The notes: generated by a model from the sequence alone, not told the origin. Shown: positions 15,952 through 25,800, numbered from the stretch's first letter. The stretch: DNA of 64,000 nucleotides from RUG705 sp934101175 (GCA_934101175.1 CAKOQC010000002.1:186001-250000), one strand, 5' to 3'. Made by a program: numbers and translations.

Positions 15952-17823
15952 ATGAGATATATTGGCAATAAGAATAAAATATTAAATTATATTGAAACTC
16001 TTATTATTGATAAAAAAATTAATAAAGAAAATTATACCTTTTGTGATGCTTTTAGTGGTACCGCAACCGTAGGAAATTATTTTAAAGATAAATTTAAGAT
16101 AATAGCTAATGATAATTTATATACTTCCTATGTAATGAGTCAAGCTAGGTTAAATACACCAAGTTTAAAATTTGAATTATTAGGTCAAGATCCTTTCGAA
16201 ATATTTAATGATGAGAATAATAAATTAAATGGTTTTATATATAAAAACTTTTCTCCTGGTGGTAGTGAAAGGAAATATTTTAGTAGTGATAATGCATCAA
16301 GAATTGATTTCATTAGAACAAAAATTGAATATTGGTATAATCAGGGAAAACTTACGAGTAACGAATATTATTATTTGATAGCATGTTTGATTGAGTCTGT
16401 TTCTAAAGTCGCAAATGTTGCTGGAGTTTATGGATCATATCTTAAAATGTGGGATCCTAGAGCCGTAAAACCATTGAAGTTCATTCATGTGGAACAATTA
16501 AAGAAAACGACACTTTATGAAAATGAGGTATATAATAAAAACATCGAAGAACTTATAAATGATATTAGTGGTGATATCTTATATCTTGATCCACCATATA
16601 CTAAAAATCAGTATTCAATTCAATACCATTTATTAGAAACTATTGCATTATATGATGAACCTGAATTAAAAGGTAAAACAGGAGCTAGAGATACAAGTAA
16701 GCAAACTTCAAAGTTTTCAAAACCAGGAGATGTTCATATTGAGTTTGAAAAAATAATAGCAAAAGCAAAATTTAAATATATAATACTAAGTTATAGTTCA
16801 GATGGAATAATGTCAAAAGAATATATTGAAAGTGTATTCAAAAGATATGGTAAACCAGAAACATATGAATTTAGAAAATTTACGTATAAACAATATTTAA
16901 ATTCAAAAGCAGAAAAAGATGAAAAACATTGTGAATTCTTATTCTTTATTGAAAAAAAAGATAATGTTGATGAGATTAATTATGCTTCACCATTAAATTA
17001 TATTGGTGGCAAAGCAGATATGATTGATTTTATAAAGAAAAATTCACCTAAAAACATCGACAGATTTATTGATATCTTTGGCGGTGGATTTAATGTTGGG
17101 GTAAATTTCAATGCTGAACAAATTATATATAATGATTGTAATTTTAAAGTGAAAGAATTACTTGAAATGTTTAGAAATATTGAAACTATAAATTTATATA
17201 AGTATATAACAACTATGATAAAAAAATATAAATTGGAAAAAGGTAATAAAGAATCATATTTAAAAATTAGACAATTGTATAATTCTCAAGATAAGAATAT
17301 AAGAGACCCAAGATTATTATATTTATTGATTTTATTTGGTTATCAGCAACAAATAAGATTTAATTCATCATATAACTATAACAATCCTGTAGGACAGGCT
17401 GGATTTAATGATAAAATTTTAGAAAAAATTATTTCATATTGTAGAAATCTTAAAGAAAAAAATGTTGTGTTTATGTCTGAAGATTTTGAAAATATGTGGG
17501 AACATATAAATCAAAAAACATTTATTTATCTTGATCCACCATATTTGATTACATTAGGTAGCTATAATGATGGTAAAAGAGGTTTTAATGGTTGGGATGA
17601 AAAAGAAGAATTGCGTTTGTTGAAATTTCTTGAAAAGTTAGATTCAAGAGGAATAAAATTTATGCTATCGAATGTATTAGAACATAAAGATAAAAAAAAT
17701 GAAATTTTGCTTGATTGGATTAAGAAGAATAATTATAGGGTAATTGAATACGAAGAAAAAGCAAGAAAGAATAGGAAAGAGGTTCTTATTGTAAATTATT
17801 CTGAGGAGGGAATTAATGATTAA
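15952..17823 (+). CDS. Tandem two-domain DNA adenine methyltransferase of a type II RM system
   Basis: 623 residues made of two D12-class adenine methylase domains. Domain 1 (about 1-335) has RYIGNKNKI, FSGTATVGNYF and LYLDPPYT (near residue 213); domain 2 (about 340-623) has NYIGGKADM, DIFGGGFNVG and IYLDPPYL (near residue 527). Fusions of this kind, such as M.FokI, modify the two strands of an asymmetric site, so an asymmetric target is a reasonable inference. Start 15952 has GGAGG 8 bases upstream, better than ATG 15946. The stop overlaps the HNH gene start by 8 bases, so the two are coupled. The promoter resembles that of dam. Confidence 0.88.
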   Translation: MRYIGNKNKILNYIETLIIDKKINKENYTFCDAFSGTATVGNYFKDKFKIIANDNLYTSYVMSQARLNTPSLKFELLGQDPFEIFNDENNKLNGFIYKNFSPGGSERKYFSSDNASRIDFIRTKIEYWYNQGKLTSNEYYYLIACLIESVSKVANVAGVYGSYLKMWDPRAVKPLKFIHVEQLKKTTLYENEVYNKNIEELINDISGDILYLDPPYTKNQYSIQYHLLETIALYDEPELKGKTGARDTSKQTSKFSKPGDVHIEFEKIIAKAKFKYIILSYSSDGIMSKEYIESVFKRYGKPETYEFRKFTYKQYLNSKAEKDEKHCEFLFFIEKKDNVDEINYASPLNYIGGKADMIDFIKKNSPKNIDRFIDIFGGGFNVGVNFNAEQIIYNDCNFKVKELLEMFRNIETINLYKYITTMIKKYKLEKGNKESYLKIRQLYNSQDKNIRDPRLLYLLILFGYQQQIRFNSSYNYNNPVGQAGFNDKILEKIISYCRNLKEKNVVFMSEDFENMWEHINQKTFIYLDPPYLITLGSYNDGKRGFNGWDEKEELRLLKFLEKLDSRGIKFMLSNVLEHKDKKNEILLDWIKKNNYRVIEYEEKARKNRKEVLIVNYSEEGIND

Positions 17824-19249
17824 AGTATATTTGCCAATTAATAATGATAATATAGACATTTATTTTAATACACGTGAGGGTAGTAATGATTTATCAAAAA
17901 TAAATAGAGAAGAATTAAATAATATTTTAAAATTATCATTAGGTAAACAAGTTGAGGATTATGAAATTGTATTTGAAAATAGAAGTAATGGACAATATAT
18001 TATAGTTGAAACAGATAGTGAAAAGAAATGGATTACACTAAGTGCAGATTATACAAGAGTAGCTGGAGATGGTGGATCAACAAATGCATATTTTGTTCAG
18101 TTTATTCCTATGACTATAGCAGATTATTATTTGAATCAAATAGATAAGGCTAAATCTATGGAATTATATTTAAAAGGAACAAATCATAATAGAGCTAAAA
18201 CTCCAGCACAGCAAATTTATTATAGATTAGCAAAGACAGTAGGAATTAAAATTTTAAATGAGTTTGAATTTGATACTGCTATCAGAAGAAACATAGCATT
18301 TCCTTTTGAAAGTGTTGAAGAATGGAAAAAAGCTAGGATGGAAATGGCTGGTGCAAATCGAGGCAATAAATCTTCATATATAATTGAAAATGATGATTCC
18401 TATGTTTTTTATGGCAAAACTTTTGGAGCCAATGGAAGAGAAAGTATTTTTTTGTTGTATGTACTTGCTAATCTAATAAAAGAAGAAAATAAGAAGATAT
18501 ATCTGTATGAGGTATCAGATAATGGTGCATTTAGATTTGAATCATCATCAAATGAAGAAGACCAAAAATTTAAAAGAGTACTTAAAGATTTAAATGTTAT
18601 ATATTATGCAGATTCAGTTAATTATGTTGAGAATGAGGAAGTTGAAACATTATCAGATGATAATAGAGATGCTAGATATCAAGCAGAATTTATGAGAAAT
18701 CTGTTATATAAGTTTAATTCAAAAAAGGATTTAGATGGTAATGTTATTTTTGGACCAGATGGTAAACCAATAATAGTGGATGATATAAAAAGATGTTATT
18801 TGTGCAATTGCGATATTCAAAGATTAATAATAGCTTCACATATACATAGAGTTACTGATATAAACAAATTAGATATACCATTTAGTGAAAAAAGAAAATT
18901 GGCAGTTGATGGTGATAATGGATTATGGTTATGTGCTAATCATGATAAGTTATTTGAATATGGATTGATATATTTTGAAGATAATACTTTAAAAATATCA
19001 GATAATTTAACAGAAGAACAAAAGAAATATGTTAAGTATCTTACTTTTGATATCAAAAAGAAAATTCAGGAAATCAAAGATAGTGGCAATGCCTTTATGG
19101 TTGCAGAAGAAACAGTTTCATATGGATCTAATGATGGTTATGCTTTAGGTGAAAATACATTTATTATTAGTAAATGTGATTACAATGAAAATATGCATAA
19201 TTATTTACAAATTCATAAAGAGAGAACACAAACAAATTCATACAATTAA
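17816..19249 (+). CDS. HNH endonuclease, predicted restriction enzyme partner
   Basis: 477 residues. The C-terminal third has CYLCNCD, ASHIHR, NGLWLCANHDKLFEYG, the Cys/His and HNH pattern of HNH_2-type nucleases (about residues 326-385). The larger N-terminal part (1-320) is not recognised and may carry target recognition. It overlaps the methylase stop by 8 bases and has GAGGAGGG as ribosome site, the tight coupling expected when modification must come first. Together they form a predicted type II restriction-modification system; the site cannot be deduced from sequence. Confidence 0.82.
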   Translation: MIKVYLPINNDNIDIYFNTREGSNDLSKINREELNNILKLSLGKQVEDYEIVFENRSNGQYIIVETDSEKKWITLSADYTRVAGDGGSTNAYFVQFIPMTIADYYLNQIDKAKSMELYLKGTNHNRAKTPAQQIYYRLAKTVGIKILNEFEFDTAIRRNIAFPFESVEEWKKARMEMAGANRGNKSSYIIENDDSYVFYGKTFGANGRESIFLLYVLANLIKEENKKIYLYEVSDNGAFRFESSSNEEDQKFKRVLKDLNVIYYADSVNYVENEEVETLSDDNRDARYQAEFMRNLLYKFNSKKDLDGNVIFGPDGKPIIVDDIKRCYLCNCDIQRLIIASHIHRVTDINKLDIPFSEKRKLAVDGDNGLWLCANHDKLFEYGLIYFEDNTLKISDNLTEEQKKYVKYLTFDIKKKIQEIKDSGNAFMVAEETVSYGSNDGYALGENTFIISKCDYNENMHNYLQIHKERTQTNSYN

Positions 19250-19304
19250 GAAATTAATTTTAAAATTATATTTAAAAACTATTTAAAAAAAATATATAAA
19301 ATGT

Positions 19305-19367
19305 TATAATATATTTAGATGATAGAGTATGTTTCGTCTTCTTTAAGATGGAGTGTGCTCTTTTTTT
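19305..19367 (+). promoter_or_regulatory. Promoter and attenuator-like hairpin leader of the KAP NTPase gene
   Basis: TATAAT (19305-19310) in the same context ATGTTATAAT as at 11994, then GAGTATG/TGTGCTC outer stem (19325-19360, with G-T pairs), inner CGTCTT..AAGATGG core and TTTTTTT. The outer arms differ from those at 12015-12044 but still pair, which suggests a conserved RNA structure. Confidence 0.65.
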
Positions 19368-19382
19368 GATTGGAGGAATTTT

Positions 19383-22178
19383 ATGGAAGAAAAATCTATA
19401 GAAGAAAAATTATATTTTCAAGATTTACCAGTAAATGATTATGAAGATGACTACGTGGGTTTTGAAGCAGAAGTAGAAATGATAAAAGAAAGTGTGGAAT
19501 CAGATTCAAAAATAATAGGACTCATTTCCGAATATGGTTCCGGTAAATCTTCAATAATAGAACTTTTAAAAAATAGTTTAGATGTGGACAAGTATGATAC
19601 AGTAAATATAAATTTATTAGATCCTAATGGTAAAAATGATGATTTAGAAGCACATAAAAGAATGCTAATTCAATTAGCTAATCATAAATATAATGATAAG
19701 AAAAATAAGAAAAAACTATCACATATTACTAAAAGATTAAATCCAAATTATAAATCTATTGATATATCAGCAACTAGCAAAATATCATCATTTTTAATTG
19801 GATTATCAATTTTTTTCTTTACTTTAAAATTTTTATATGGCAATGGTGTTTTATCGTATATAAACTTTTTGCCTTATTCAAAATATTCAGATTTTATAAA
19901 TATTATTAAAGAAATATGCAATATATCTGGAGTCATTGGGTTTATTATTTTGTTCTTTACGATAATAAAAAGTGAATTAGTTTGTAACTATTTAAAAAAT
20001 GGTGATAATCAATGTTTAAATGAATTTGATTTGATGGAAATTTCGAAACAATTGATTAATGAAGAAAAAACTACGGTTATAATAATAGAGGATCTAGATA
20101 GAATTAATGATCCTAATTACATAGAAGAATTCATAAAAGAAATTAATACATATTATAAAAGCATGGATAATTGTAAATTTATTATAGCTTTAACACCAGA
20201 GGAATTTTATAAGATGTCTTCTGATGAAAATATAAAAAAGAGAGCAGATAGTAAATATAAACCATTTAATATGGTTATAGATTTGCCAAATATAAAAAAT
20301 AGTGACTATGAAGTAATTCTTAATAAATTATTATTAAGTAAAAAAGAAATATATAAAAAATCATTGGATATTGATATAGAGCAAACATTAGATAGTTGGT
20401 GCTGGCTATCATTTGGAACAAATATGAATATTAGAAGACTTAAACATAGGATTAATAGTGTAATACATTTATATAAAACATTAATTAAAAGATTTCCAGG
20501 AAAGTATATTGAATTAAAAACATGTATTGCTATTGTATATTTAAAAGATGAGTATGAAGAAGTATATGAACAGCTCATTAATAACGAAAAAAATGAATTT
20601 AAATTAAAACAAAATGTAGAAAGATATATAAAAAAAAATATCTTGCCAGAGAATTTGTCGGGAATAGAATACGATTTATATAAATTAACCAAAGGTGGAT
20701 ATATTGATTATAATTGTGAAATGTATTGTTTTAATTATAGTAAATATAACAAAATATTTGATATATATGAATATGAATTGGTCAATGCTTTGATGTATGA
20801 TAGAAAACTTGATATAGACGATCTAAAAGTTGAAAATGTTATTAAAAATAATCCAGATTGTATAAAAAATATATTAGATAAAAGATTGATTTTAAATATG
20901 GGATTACCAATAAATATTTTTGATAGCAAACCATTGATTAATTATCTTTATAGCAGTAACAAAGAAATGGTTAAAGTGATGTGCAATGAACTACTTCCTA
21001 TTGATAATGGCCATATTAAAAGTACAGTAAGTAGAATCAATAAAATTAAGGGTACAGCTTTTTTCGAAGAAGAAAATTTAATACAATATATAGAATATGC
21101 AAGTGCAAAATTACAAGAAAATGGTAATATTGAATCAATTAATCTGATTAGATTAAATTTATTAGATGTTGTTGATAATTCATTAAGCATAAAAGAATTA
21201 TATAGAAACGATTATTCAATAATAACAAAGGAAGAAATGAAAAAAATAGGAAATCTATCTGATGTTATAGAATTAATTGATTATGATAAAATAAATCAAA
21301 ATAATATTCCATATATTATTGAAATGATAGATGAATTGTATACTGATACTGAAAAAATTTTGATTATTAATATGGTTGATAATCTTAAAGATGAAGTAGT
21401 AGATTATTATTTTAAAAATTGCAAATCACTTGCGAAATTGACTAAGTTTGAAAAAGAGGAATTATTAATAAAAAATGAGCCTAAATTTAATTTGACAAAT
21501 ATGGAAGAAATCGAAAAAATAATTAATAATGTTAATTGTTCAACTGAAAAATTTGAAAATGCAATGATAGAACTGTTAAGTAATGGTGTTATAAATATCT
21601 CTCAATATAAAGACTTTGTAAATAATCTTCCTAATGTTCATTTATGTACATTAAAGAGAATTGAAAATGATGATTTTAATTTTAAAACAAACGAATTGAT
21701 TGTAAATGAATTCGAAAAAAATAAAGAATACTATGGTTATGTAAAATGTAGAACAATTAATGATAGCATGGTACCAAGTGGTAATAAAAAGTATTATGCT
21801 CAATATGAGGCTTTATATTCAAATGAAAATCATTTATATGATAAATTTATAAAAAAGGACATTGCATTCTTGAAATATATAAGTGATAATAAAATATATG
21901 AAAAATACGATAATCACAAGTTTATGATTATGTCTAATTGTCCACAAACCCTAGATTTATTAAATTATGCATTTGAAAAATTAAATGATCAACAAATGTT
22001 GAATGATTATTTATTTAATATAAATAGTGTTATTTGCGATAAAGAAATGTTAAAAGATATAATTTCTAAAAATAGATTGAAAATTAAATCTCTTAGTCAG
22101 GAAGCATATAGTAAATTCGTTAGGTGCTGTAAAGATCGAAGCATAAAATCAAAATTGGCTTGGTCAAGAAAAAAATAG
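19383..22178 (+). CDS. YobI/KAP-family membrane P-loop NTPase
   Basis: 931 residues. The N-terminus FQDLPVNDYEDDYVGFEAE leads to Walker A EYGSGKSS (around residues 48-55). Two hydrophobic segments (about 130-152 and 175-197) are inserted before Walker B IIIEDLDRIND (about 225), an arrangement typical of KAP NTPases, which sit at the membrane with the catalytic part in the cytoplasm. The long C-terminal region (about 350-931) is helical and unrecognised. ATG 19383 has TTGGAGG upstream; an upstream GTG at 19353 lies within the leader hairpin. KAP NTPases are frequent in phage defence loci, and this one shares its leader with the ATPase at 12071. A defence role is inferred from context. Confidence 0.78.
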   Translation: MEEKSIEEKLYFQDLPVNDYEDDYVGFEAEVEMIKESVESDSKIIGLISEYGSGKSSIIELLKNSLDVDKYDTVNINLLDPNGKNDDLEAHKRMLIQLANHKYNDKKNKKKLSHITKRLNPNYKSIDISATSKISSFLIGLSIFFFTLKFLYGNGVLSYINFLPYSKYSDFINIIKEICNISGVIGFIILFFTIIKSELVCNYLKNGDNQCLNEFDLMEISKQLINEEKTTVIIIEDLDRINDPNYIEEFIKEINTYYKSMDNCKFIIALTPEEFYKMSSDENIKKRADSKYKPFNMVIDLPNIKNSDYEVILNKLLLSKKEIYKKSLDIDIEQTLDSWCWLSFGTNMNIRRLKHRINSVIHLYKTLIKRFPGKYIELKTCIAIVYLKDEYEEVYEQLINNEKNEFKLKQNVERYIKKNILPENLSGIEYDLYKLTKGGYIDYNCEMYCFNYSKYNKIFDIYEYELVNALMYDRKLDIDDLKVENVIKNNPDCIKNILDKRLILNMGLPINIFDSKPLINYLYSSNKEMVKVMCNELLPIDNGHIKSTVSRINKIKGTAFFEEENLIQYIEYASAKLQENGNIESINLIRLNLLDVVDNSLSIKELYRNDYSIITKEEMKKIGNLSDVIELIDYDKINQNNIPYIIEMIDELYTDTEKILIINMVDNLKDEVVDYYFKNCKSLAKLTKFEKEELLIKNEPKFNLTNMEEIEKIINNVNCSTEKFENAMIELLSNGVINISQYKDFVNNLPNVHLCTLKRIENDDFNFKTNELIVNEFEKNKEYYGYVKCRTINDSMVPSGNKKYYAQYEALYSNENHLYDKFIKKDIAFLKYISDNKIYEKYDNHKFMIMSNCPQTLDLLNYAFEKLNDQQMLNDYLFNINSVICDKEMLKDIISKNRLKIKSLSQEAYSKFVRCCKDRSIKSKLAWSRKK

Positions 22179-22221
22179 TAGGCAAAAATTAGCTTTATTA
22201 TATATGATATGCATCAAAAAA

Positions 22222-22256
22222 AGAAGACAGTAGAAAATAATCATACTGTCTTTTTA
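22222..22256. terminator. Terminator after the KAP NTPase gene
   Basis: AAGACAGTA and TACTGTCTT around an 11-base loop with a T-run; A-rich upstream so it may work both ways. It is followed by a small dyad GGTACC-ATTTG-GGTACC. The interval 22257-22396 shows no gene. Confidence 0.7.
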
Positions 22257-22396
22257 GGTACCATTTGGGTACCAACACACTAATAATTACTAACTTATTA
22301 AGGTAAATGCGAGAATAGATAGGCGATAAAAGACACAGTTTAAAAGGAATTGCAAAACAGAACAAACGTTTAATAACTTTTTCCTGAAGAGAGCAG

Positions 22397-23171
22397 GCTC
22401 TGATGAATTTGATATATACTATAAACATTTTGTGGGTGGTGGTGCATTGTTGCTTGAATTGTCTCCAAAAAAAGCAGTAATTAATGATTCAAATCAAGAG
22501 TTGATAAATGTTTATAATGTGCTATGTGATGAGGATAAATTTAAGAAGTTGTGTAGTGTTTTAAATAGCTATGAAGTAAACCATAGTGAAGAATTTTATT
22601 ATGAAATAAAGATAGGAACAAAGCATTTTACAATAGATTGTCTAATTATACAAGAACAACAAGAACTATTTGTTTGAATAAAGCTTGCTTTAATGAACTT
22701 TATAGAGTAAATAGCAAAAATGAATTTAATGTCCCTTTTGGAAAGAAATTTATGATGGTGGTAATCTTATAATAGTAAGTAATTACTTAACAATGCATGA
22801 TATTAAAATATTAAGTGTTGATTTTGAAGAGGCAGTTAAAGATGCTAAAAAGGGTGATTTTATTTATTTTGCTCCGCCATATGATTCTGATACTAAAACA
22901 TTTAATAGTTATACAGAAGATGGATTTGGGAAAGAGGGACAAATGAGATTGTCAGGAGTATACAAATAGCTAGCTGATAGTGGCTGTTATGTGATGTTAT
23001 CAAATCATAATATTAGTTTAGTAAAGAAAATTTATAAAGATTTTAATATTCATGCCATTGAAGCTAAGAGAAATATTAATTCTAATGATAAAAATGAGGG
23101 AAAGTTGATGAAGTAATATTGCAAGTTATGAAAGTTTGCGTGGCTTTGAAGATAAAAAATTTGAAATATAG
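22397..23171 (+). pseudogene. 5'-truncated, decayed copy of the Dam-like methylase
   Basis: Similarity to dam (7474 aligns with 22401) starts abruptly near the codons before TGATGAATTTGAT and continues to the stop codon. The first 25 or so codons with the AGGKRQ motif are missing. It has several frameshifts, a deletion near 22756, an in-frame TAG near 22966 and DPPY changed to APPY, so it cannot be active. Similarity continues through the downstream terminator. It is the right-hand partner of the intact dam in the duplicated dam-amidase tract and lies directly upstream of the complete amidase. Confidence 0.9.
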
Positions 23172-23212
23172 AATTGGCGTTATGTGAAAGTTAGATATAT
23201 GTGGATATGATG

Positions 23213-23237
23213 AAGAAAGTTAATGCTTTCTTTTTTT
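23213..23237 (+). terminator. Terminator after the dam pseudogene
   Basis: AAGAAAG-TTAATG-CTTTCTT plus T-run, the duplicate of 8306-8328. The remaining gap to the amidase repeat (23238-23353) is AT-rich with no gene seen. Confidence 0.6.
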
Positions 23238-23353
23238 GTTTGTATATGTATATTTAATTATAAGTGTATTGCTTTCTTGTTATTTTACTTGAAACTAATT
23301 TAATTAAATAATTGTGTAGGATATAAAATTATATATTTTTATTATTCAAGTAT

Positions 23354-23675
23354 AATATTAACACATTTATTAATTTAACATATAATTTATATAGGTGATA
23401 TTTGTGAATAATATATTTGATGGCGTGATTATTGATCCCGGTCACGGAGGCGTTGACAGCGGAGCTAGAGGAAGTAATTTATTAGAAAAAGAGTATAATT
23501 TACTTATTAGTAGATATATGTATGATAGATTTAAAGAGCTAGGAGTGCCGGTTTATATAACTAGAAATAGTGATACGACGTTAGAACCTACTGATAGAAT
23601 TAAGAAGATTATGTCTTTCTATGGAAATGATCCGAATGTGGTGCTGGTGTCTAATCACTTGAATGCAGGTGGTGG
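23354..23675 (+). repeat. Right copy of the 322-base direct repeat
   Basis: Matches 11609-11930; here the amidase frame continues to full length. Confidence 0.9.
23379..23386 (+). promoter_or_regulatory. Putative mother-cell sigma -10 of the amidase gene
   Basis: CATATAAT lies just before ATATAGGTGAT and the start codon. The same CATATAAT..TATATAGGTGAT arrangement precedes cwlJ at 26594. It is close to the sigma-E and sigma-K -10 patterns; a -35 is uncertain (an AC 16 bases upstream would fit sigma-K). Confidence 0.45.
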
Positions 23676-24600
23676 CACTGGTGCTGAAGTAATCTATGCC
23701 TTACGTAATGACTCAAGATTAGCGAATTCAATTCTTAACAATATAGGTAATACAGGACAGTCTACTAGGAGAGTATATCAAAGAAGACTTCCTTCTGATC
23801 CTACTAAAGATTATTACTATATATTAAGAAATACTGATAAGATAGAACCTTTAATAGTAGAATATGGTTTTGTAGATAATGATAATGATGTAAAATTCTT
23901 AATGGATAATTATAAGAATTTAGCAGAAGGTGTTATTAAGGCAGTACTTGAATATAAGAATATTCCTTATAAAGCTCCAGAAACTATTACTACAGATACA
24001 TATATAGTTAGTAAGGGAGATACTTTATATGGAATAGCTAAAAAATTAGATACAACTGTAGATGAGTTGAAGAAACTTAATAATATTACGAATAATATGT
24101 TAAGTGTAGGTCAAGTATTAAAGATACCAACAAAAACTGTTGATGTGGGAGATACTGATATATATCAGGTTAAAGCAGGAGATACTCTTTATAATATAGC
24201 TAAGAAATATAATATTAGTGTTAATGAATTAAAAGGACTAAATGATCTTGATAGTGATGAATTATCAGTAGGTCAAATTCTTAAGGTACCTAGTGGATTA
24301 TCTTTAGTTAATACATATATAGTAGGTAAAGGAGATACTTTGTATTCGATAGCTAAAAAGTTTGATACTTCTGTGAATAAAATAAAAGAATTGAATGGAC
24401 TTAGTAATAATATGTTAAGTGTTGGTCAGAAACTAATTATTCCAATAGGAGAGGAGACTACATATGTAGTTAAAGCAGGAGATACTCTTTATAGTATAGC
24501 TAGGGAATATAATATATCGGTAGATGAATTAAAGAGACTTAATAATCTTAGTGGTAATACTTTAAAAATAGGTCAAATTCTTATTGTAAAAGAAGTATAA
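23404..24600 (+). CDS. N-acetylmuramoyl-L-alanine amidase with four LysM repeats
   Basis: Cell-wall amidase cutting between MurNAc and the stem peptide; 398 residues. The Amidase_3 domain (about 4-195) shows the zinc site: His14 in DPGHGG, a Glu at 28-30, His85 in SNHLN, and the catalytic Glu153 in VEYGF. Four LysM modules follow (about 197-241, 248-292, 299-343, 349-393), each with GDTLY and a VGQ-type end. There is no signal peptide, as in CwlC-type enzymes that act after mother-cell lysis begins. Start GTG 23404 follows AGGTGATA; a GTG at 23395 lies in the ribosome site. The promoter looks sporulation-specific. A truncated twin is at 11659. Confidence 0.92.
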   Translation: MNNIFDGVIIDPGHGGVDSGARGSNLLEKEYNLLISRYMYDRFKELGVPVYITRNSDTTLEPTDRIKKIMSFYGNDPNVVLVSNHLNAGGGTGAEVIYALRNDSRLANSILNNIGNTGQSTRRVYQRRLPSDPTKDYYYILRNTDKIEPLIVEYGFVDNDNDVKFLMDNYKNLAEGVIKAVLEYKNIPYKAPETITTDTYIVSKGDTLYGIAKKLDTTVDELKKLNNITNNMLSVGQVLKIPTKTVDVGDTDIYQVKAGDTLYNIAKKYNISVNELKGLNDLDSDELSVGQILKVPSGLSLVNTYIVGKGDTLYSIAKKFDTSVNKIKELNGLSNNMLSVGQKLIIPIGEETTYVVKAGDTLYSIAREYNISVDELKRLNNLSGNTLKIGQILIVKEV

Positions 24601-24601
24601 G

Positions 24602-24649
24602 AAAAAGAATTAATACTTTCTATAAAGAGAGATTATTAATTCTTTTTTT
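24602..24649. terminator. Bidirectional terminator between the amidase and DUF1003 genes
   Basis: AAAAAGAATTAATA pairs with TATTAATTCTTTTT. It covers the stop codon of the convergent gene. Confidence 0.75.
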
Positions 24650-25139
24650 CAGTGTTGTTAGATTCAATGAATTCTAAGATTTTCTTTTGATTTTTTTCGA
24701 TAGCAGTTATTTTATCGTGTAGTTCTTCTAAAATTAATTCACTTTTTAAGTCAGTTTTATAATCGTTACGACTACGAAGACTATCTTTTTTTGCTTGTCT
24801 GTTTTGACTCATCATAATGATAGGAGCTTGAAGAGAGGCAATACAAGATAGAACTAAATTAAGTAGAATAAAAGGATATGGATCAACATTTTCAAAAGCA
24901 TAAATATTTAATATAATCCATAGTATTAAGAAGAATGTGAAGAGGATGATGAATGTCCAACTACCAGCAACTGCAGTTATCTTGTCAGCAAGTTTTTCAC
25001 CAAGCGAAAGTTTTTCTTCTTTATCAGTATCTACAGCAATAGATTCATTAATTAACATTTCTAATAAGTCATCATAGTTTTCTACTTCAATCTTTTTGTT
25101 GTTTAGAAGCATTTTTACTAATTCGTTTTTACTTTTCAT
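24636..25139 (-). CDS. DUF1003 membrane protein
   Basis: 167 residues of the DUF1003 family, function unknown. A central GEKLADKITAVAGSW motif leads into two membrane segments (about residues 63-85 and 95-118, with SWTFIILF and LLNLVLSCIASLQAPIIMMSQNR), the diagnostic family core. The C-terminus is charged and helical. ATG 25139 is taken as start with GAGTGAT upstream; GTG 25151 is an alternative. It is convergent with the amidase and stands alone. Confidence 0.85.
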   Translation of the reverse strand: MKSKNELVKMLLNNKKIEVENYDDLLEMLINESIAVDTDKEEKLSLGEKLADKITAVAGSWTFIILFTFFLILWIILNIYAFENVDPYPFILLNLVLSCIASLQAPIIMMSQNRQAKKDSLRSRNDYKTDLKSELILEELHDKITAIEKNQKKILEFIESNNTEKKN

Positions 25140-25265
25140 ATTATCACTCACTTTACTATTTAATTATATCATAAATAAATTAATATAAAAGAAAAAGAAT
25201 AGTATTTGACACTATTCAATTTATAATTATTTGTAAATTGTGTGAAATAAAGGCTATTTTTGACA

Positions 25266-25664
25266 TTATTTCATTTTTTTGTTAATTTCAGAAGTGTTTT
25301 TCCATATCATTAATAACATTAATGAACTTTCATATACTATTCTTAAAATAACATTACCAATTATTAGGTATAATAAGAAACCTAAAAAGTTTATACCTAT
25401 CATGTTAAATGAAGATAAAGTTATAAATATTGCTAGAATAACATATGTAACTTTTAATATTGTTTCTAATAATAAATTTTTAAAACTTAGAAAATCTCTT
25501 AACCATACTAGGAATTTATTATCTAATTTGTTATTTTTATTAATAAATAAAACATAAGCTAAGATACCACCAATAATAGCTAAAATTATTGAAACAACAG
25601 TCCAAACTAATGATCCAGTAGCACTAGATGATATGCTTGGAGTATAATAATCAAAATCGTACAT
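25266..25664 (-). CDS. DUF4282-like small membrane protein
   Basis: 132 residues with three hydrophobic segments (about residues 17-42, 63-85 and 88-115). The C-terminal RIVYESSLMLLMIW pattern resembles DUF4282 proteins, whose role is unknown. ATG 25664 has AAAGGAG 8 bases upstream; a GTG two codons earlier is possible. It has its own short transcription unit. Confidence 0.6.
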   Translation of the reverse strand: MYDFDYYTPSISSSATGSLVWTVVSIILAIIGGILAYVLFINKNNKLDNKFLVWLRDFLSFKNLLLETILKVTYVILAIFITLSSFNMIGINFLGFLLYLIIGNVILRIVYESSLMLLMIWKNTSEINKKMK

Positions 25665-25800
25665 AAACACAACTCCTTTCTATATAAATGATATCATAAT
25701 TTTTTGTTTTTGAAAATAAAATTTTATATTCTATTTGTTATTTAATCTTAAAATTATATTACTTTATTATGTAACATTTTGTTCTTATGTATTTATATAA

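Noticed and set aside
20306..21190. Minus-strand frames opposite the KAP NTPase
   Set aside because: Shadows of an AT-rich gene without ribosome sites.
22198..22428. 76-codon frame on the minus strand between the KAP gene and the dam pseudogene
   Set aside because: It runs through a terminator and into the pseudogene, lacks a ribosome site and looks like random AT-rich translation.
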